From NCBI RefSeq assembly GCF_003286085.1, contig NW_020825289.1:7192001-7256000 (forward strand): a DNA stretch of 64,000 nucleotides. Direction: 5' to 3'. A program made the translations under genes and the position numbers. The notes below the pieces were generated by a model. The model worked only from the letters and a program-made list of their open reading frames with translations. It did no database searches and was not told the DNA's origin. Positions 61,202 through 64,000 of the stretch are shown here, piece after piece. How positions within the stretch are numbered: the first letter of the stretch is position 1; each line of letters opens with the position of its first letter. The DNA is from Drosophila persimilis (Eukaryota > Arthropoda > Insecta > Diptera > Drosophilidae).

Positions 61202-63800
61202 GAACCCTGTTAAGGAATCCTCAGAGCTGTCAAAATGCCACCACCATAGTTGTCCTTGTTGCTGCTGCTGCTGCTGCTTTCCCAAAGGTCCCAGGATACC
61301 TTAGGAGCCCACACCACACCATAGCAACCCGCTCCACATACGAGTACTCATTGCCATCGCATCGCCCACAGCAGATTCTATTTACCAAACTAGTTACCGC
61401 TAGACGCAGCCAATATCCCACATTATGTACACCAGCAGAGCAGAAGCCATTGCACATGGCCTATGCCCAGAGCGGATTCCTGCTGGGTCCTGCTACTCCT
61501 GCTTTTAGTCCTGGCTGCTCGTGGTGGCTGTTGTTCTTGGTGTTAATGCTATTTTTGGCGCGCTTTCGCCCTGCAATGGCAAATATTTTGCCAATACACA
61601 AAGGACTCGCGCTCACGTTGACGATGAGTGGGGATTGGGTTGGTTGGTATGCGATGGTCTGGCAGGGGCATGGGGTGACCGTGGAGGACGATGGCGAAAG
61701 GAGCCAGAAGGCAACGACAACTTATGGCAGCTGGAATCCTAAGCCTTTTGCCCAGCTATGGGAATTCGCAACAGCAGTAGCTGGCATTTTAAAGCATTTT
61801 GTAACCGCACAGTGTCTGCAAATTGTACTCAGCCCTTCTTGAGAATGTTTCATATAAATTATGAGTGGAGTGAAGAATTGCAGACACCTATACTTAGCTC
61901 TGATGCCAATACATGTCTGGGCGCATACTTGTTGCGGACACTGTACATATTCGAGAGGTGCAAAAATAGAGGCATTTCGTTGGTGTAAAATTGTCTTTTC
62001 TTTGATTTTTTGCGGGTTGTCAATAAAATTACCTATAATATATAGATACATACTAATAAGTAGGTGCGTGTGGGTGTCTGCACACATACCCACACACAAA
62101 TATACATGCAAACTGGCTGGCAGCGCCGTCAGCAAATGAAAATCCCCCAGGGAGTTGGCGCATGTTTGTTGCTGCTGCCACTGTGCCATGCCGCACTGCT
62201 GTTGCTGTGGATGTGGCCCTGCCTCGTCGTTGCCTCGTCGCTTGGGATCCCATGGGATTGGCCGGAGAGCCCGTTGCCGACTCCCCCGAGAAATACATGG
62301 CAATGGGTTTTCTGTGTTTTGTGCTTTTTTCCCGCGCCGCACACACGACCAACAAAGGGGGCAGAACGAGGCAGAGAGAAAGAGAGACAGAGAGAGCGAG
62401 CGAGTGAGAGAAGAGCAGAAAAAGAGCAAAGCCAAAGTTCGTTTTTTTATACTTTGGGGAAATTCTCGTGCCCCAGCATGAGGATATCTCTCGCTCTCGC
62501 TCTCTGTGTCTCTGTGTTTGTGTAAATTTGTGTGTGCGCCAGCTGTCTTTGGGGGCTTCGAGCAGACCAGATCCCCTAGCCCATCCCGCATTCCATACCC
62601 TTCTCCACACACCCCCCCACTCTACCCCATGCCCCATGCCCCATGCCCCATGCTGCATGCACATGTGTGCATTGGATTTATTGTCAATTTTATTTGTTAT
62701 CATTGTTGTTGCCGTTCTCTGCTGTTTCTGCCGCATCTCTCTGCTGTTATTTACACTGACACAATTTGAAATTGTATTAAAAATTAACGGCACTTTGGTT
62801 GCCTTGACTGGGCGCCCGGCAGCCGTAGGAGCACGAACAGTAAATGGAACTGTAACCCCTGGAACCCCCAACAAGCAGATCACAAAAATGCCCAAGCTGC
62901 AAGCTGCGTTTGGGCCAAACAACTTTTTATGGTCCTGCAGTGAAGGGTATTATAGAGTTTATAAATTCGGGCTTACACTTTGTAAAGTGAATGACAAATG
63001 CTTCTTCGCTAGTGGATTTTAGGGATTAAAAAACAATATATGTGTATACTGTAGTTAATAACAGTCAAAAAGCAGTTTCTATAAAGGGTATCCGCTAGTC
63101 GTTGCCGCTCAGAATATCTATCCATTTACTTGTTGGTTCACCAGAACACTCAATGTTTCAACCTCATTCTGGGGTTTGTTTGGGTTTTCAGGGTCTCTGA
63201 GCGCACAGCCCCCACACTCTACACCAAAACCCCACTCTGGGGGCTCCACTGCCATGTCTGTCCATCTCTCTTGCTCTCGCTGGCTCTCTATCACTGACAG
63301 TTAGGTGTGTGGGTCCCCAGGGATTGGCCAATGCCTGCAAGCTGCAGCATGGTCGGTCGGGCGGAGAGACCTCGGAGTAGGAGCTTCAGCTGGAGCAGGA
63401 GCAGGAGCATAGCATCGGACGGAACGGGAAGGGACGGTGCCTCATCGCAGGCGGAGGCCATTTGCATTTGTCACATTTTGTGGTCCCGCGAGCAAACTTT
63501 GGCAGAGTAATGCTGTGTCCTGTGCTGTGTCCACGTCCACCCCCACTTCCCCATATCCCCACTCTTCCTGTATCCGCCCCTGTCCATGTGTCTCCTAGGG
63601 TTATCAAAGCAAATCAATCAGATGCACACACACACCAGCCCACACGGCTACAAATGGATACACGGCACACAGGGCACAGGACACAGGACATGGAGTCGAT
63701 GTCAGGCCAGGGTCACTGGGGAGCAACTGACCAACCAATTGGGTTTGCCCAACTTACGTTTGAGACAGGCGCGCGGCTTGGCCTGTTTGCGTCGGGACAT
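35248..63800 (-). CDS. Oaz: Oaz, long form: multi-zinc-finger transcription factor (ZNF423/ZNF521 homologue) with NuRD motif
   Basis: Six coding exons: 63800-63758, 58247-57915, 51640-51470, 40679-40234, 38529-38387 and 38290-35248. All have GT-AG ends and consistent phase, giving 1,392 residues. The N-terminus [10 protein letters not shown] is the RBBP4/NuRD-binding motif of ZNF423, ZNF521, SALL and FOG proteins. Exons 2 and 3 are acidic. From the end of exon 4 come about 20 C2H2 fingers, several split by introns (the SRSDHLKIH finger crosses exons 5 and 6). PTDLS at 37560-37546 fits a CtBP-binding site. One CxxC-CxxC cluster lacks the usual histidines. Vertebrate relatives bind DNA and partner with EBF (the fly partner would be Collier/Knot) and SMADs. 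A TAA in frame 30 nt upstream of the ATG fixes the start. The gene covers 28.5 kb, mostly microsatellite-rich intron. Confidence 0.85.
38530..40233 (-). other. Oaz: Oaz intron 4, with (GA)n and poly-G tract
   Basis: No coding signal. It contains a (GA)n run at about 39219-39244 directly followed by 25 consecutive G at 39245-39269. Confidence 0.7.
39219..39278. repeat. (GA)n joined to a 25-G homopolymer
   Basis: The homopolymer is exceptionally long and can form a G-quadruplex. Its length may be an assembly estimate. Confidence 0.85.
40680..41880 (-). other. Oaz: Oaz intron between alternative first exon 1b and exon 4
   Basis: 1.2 kb with no coding signal apart from short spurious frames. 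It has a CCATCCCCATCCCCATC run at about 40920. Confidence 0.6.
42065..42750 (-). promoter_or_regulatory. Oaz: putative promoter and leader of the Oaz short form
   Basis: The region upstream of exon 1b rises in GC and has clustered GAGAG/CTCTC words at about 42595-42720 (GAGCGAGAGAGCG, GAGAGAGCAAG), as in GAGA-factor-bound, paused fly promoters. No minus-strand TATA was seen. A plus-strand ACGCCTATAAAAAG at 42371-42384 points the other way. The exact start site cannot be told from sequence. Confidence 0.4.
45330..45365. repeat. (GGTGGTTG)n-like repeat
   Basis: Three to four GGTTGGGTGGTT units in an Oaz intron. Confidence 0.8.
46663..46696. repeat. (CTGGCT)n repeat
   Basis: About five hexamer units. 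Confidence 0.85.
47155..47188. repeat. (GTGGCA)n repeat
   Basis: About five hexamer units. Confidence 0.85.
49525..49552. repeat. (GGTGC)n repeat
   Basis: Four to five GCGGT pentamers. Confidence 0.85.
51470..51640 (-). CDS. Oaz: Oaz cassette exon 3, acidic
   Basis: 171 nt, phase 1 at both ends. It is extremely acidic, with a [16 protein letters not shown] stretch that resembles casein kinase 2 sites. The acceptor is CATTCTAG and the donor GTGAGC. Confidence 0.8.
55069..55092. repeat. (CT)n microsatellite
   Basis: About 12 units in an Oaz intron. Confidence 0.9.
55174..55211. repeat. (CA)n followed by (GA)n compound microsatellite
   Basis: About ten CA units, then about eight GA units. 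Confidence 0.9.
57915..58247 (-). CDS. Oaz: Oaz cassette exon 2, acidic
   Basis: 333 nt, phase 1 at both ends, so it can be skipped without changing frame. It is rich in Glu/Asp ([19 protein letters not shown]) with a few Lys-Pro stretches. The acceptor TTTGTTTGCAG and donor GTAAGT are both strong. Confidence 0.8.
59760..59920. repeat. two (GGGGTAT)n / (GGGGCAT)n runs
   Basis: Four GGTATGG units at about 59765-59795, and GGGGCAT units at about 59871-59920. Both are G-rich and could form quadruplexes. Confidence 0.8.
60201..60235. repeat. (GT)n microsatellite
   Basis: About 17 uninterrupted GT units. Confidence 0.95.
60464..60488. repeat. (CA)n microsatellite
   Basis: About 12 CA units, 230 bp from the (GT)n tract and its reverse complement. 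Confidence 0.95.
61169..61199. repeat. (GT)n microsatellite
   Basis: About 15 GT units. Confidence 0.95.
62627..62660. repeat. (CCCCATG)n repeat
   Basis: Four CCATGCC units, the complement of the GGGGCAT runs at 59.9 kb. Confidence 0.85.
63758..63800 (-). CDS. Oaz: Oaz long-form first coding exon (NuRD motif)
   Basis: A 43-nt coding part reading [14 protein letters not shown] plus one base, followed by the donor GTAAGTT. It is too short to stand out as an ORF and was found from the motif. The match to the first ten residues of vertebrate ZNF423/ZNF521 is exact as I recall those proteins. Confidence 0.88.
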
Positions 63801-64000
63801 GGCCAGGATGAAGGCGTCTCTGGAGGGTTAGCACTATGCAAATCACTTTTTAACACACAATTTCCCTATGCCTATATCGGTATAGGTCTCGGTTCATCGG
63901 CCGATATCGTTTCGCGCCAAACACGTGTCCACTTGAGGTTTGTTTTGGTTTCGATGGGAATCCTGGCAAGCGCTTCGGATATCCTTGCGCCTTCAGCGTC
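63801..64000 (-). other. Oaz: 5' leader of the Oaz long form
   Basis: Holds an in-frame TAA 30 nt before the ATG and no upstream ATG in frame. The promoter is not visible and may lie past the window edge. Confidence 0.45.

Larger units (their letters stand above)
58248..63757 (-). other. Oaz: Oaz intron 1
   Basis: 5.5 kb without a gene. It is dominated by (GT)n, (CA)n and ATGGGG-type repeats. The long minus-strand open frames at about 61.7-62.9 kb start only with non-ATG codons or contain simple-repeat translations. Confidence 0.55.

Noticed and set aside
61722-62922. Two overlapping minus-strand open frames of about 290 codons in Oaz intron 1.
   Set aside because: They rely on non-ATG starts or translate dinucleotide and GGGGCAT repeats, with no family resemblance.

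Overview
The window is nuclear DNA from a fruit fly (genus Drosophila). The spliced genes match fly lambik, sister of tout-velu, cysteinyl-tRNA synthetase and Oaz almost exon by exon. The introns are long and very rich in microsatellites, and the core-promoter words (DRE, Ohler Motif 1) are typical of flies. Recognising lbk, sotv, CysRS and Oaz together suggests Muller element C (the 2R arm of D. melanogaster). The microsatellite load would suit an obscura-group species, but that is only an inference. No virus-derived element, CRISPR array, tRNA or rRNA gene was recognised.

Layout. (1) 0.9-5.8 kb, minus strand: the coding exons of lambik (lbk), an LRR plus three-Ig transmembrane protein of the LRIG family. 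Its leader appears to continue through an intron of about 11 kb to a noncoding first exon and a DRE/Motif 1 promoter near 17.8 kb. That intron holds a small plus-strand gene for a lysine/arginine-rich protein (11.0 kb) and two unrecognised coding-like patches. (2) 17.8-18.4 kb: a nonautonomous hAT-like transposon with an imperfect 8-bp target duplication, ending about 20 bp from the promoter. (3) 19.0-27.8 kb: a compact housekeeping cluster. It holds an ATP synthase subunit s-like gene (+), sotv/EXT2 (+), CysRS (-), an N-terminal protein methyltransferase (-) and a GPI-anchored Ly6 protein (+). sotv and CysRS converge tail to tail. (4) 27.8-34.5 kb: no gene seen, but a duplicated module of roughly 200 bp that carries promoter-like words in both copies. 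(5) 34.5-63.8 kb, minus strand: Oaz, the fly homologue of ZNF423/ZNF521, with about 20 C2H2 fingers in three shared 3' exons and two alternative 5' ends.

The main observation is in Oaz. A 43-nt first coding exon at 63.8 kb encodes a 14-residue N-terminus starting [10 protein letters not shown], the NuRD-recruiting motif of the SALL/FOG/ZNF423 families. Through two acidic, frame-neutral cassette exons it splices in phase to the finger exons. A second first exon at 41.9 kb, fed by a GAGA-rich putative promoter, gives a shorter protein without that motif. Promoter choice would therefore decide whether this zinc-finger factor can recruit NuRD. All splice phases were worked out by hand and agree.

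The genes are otherwise independent: heparan sulfate synthesis (sotv), translation (CysRS), mitochondrial ATP synthase/complex I assembly (subunit s-like), protein N-terminal methylation, cell-surface signalling (lbk, Ly6) and transcription (Oaz).
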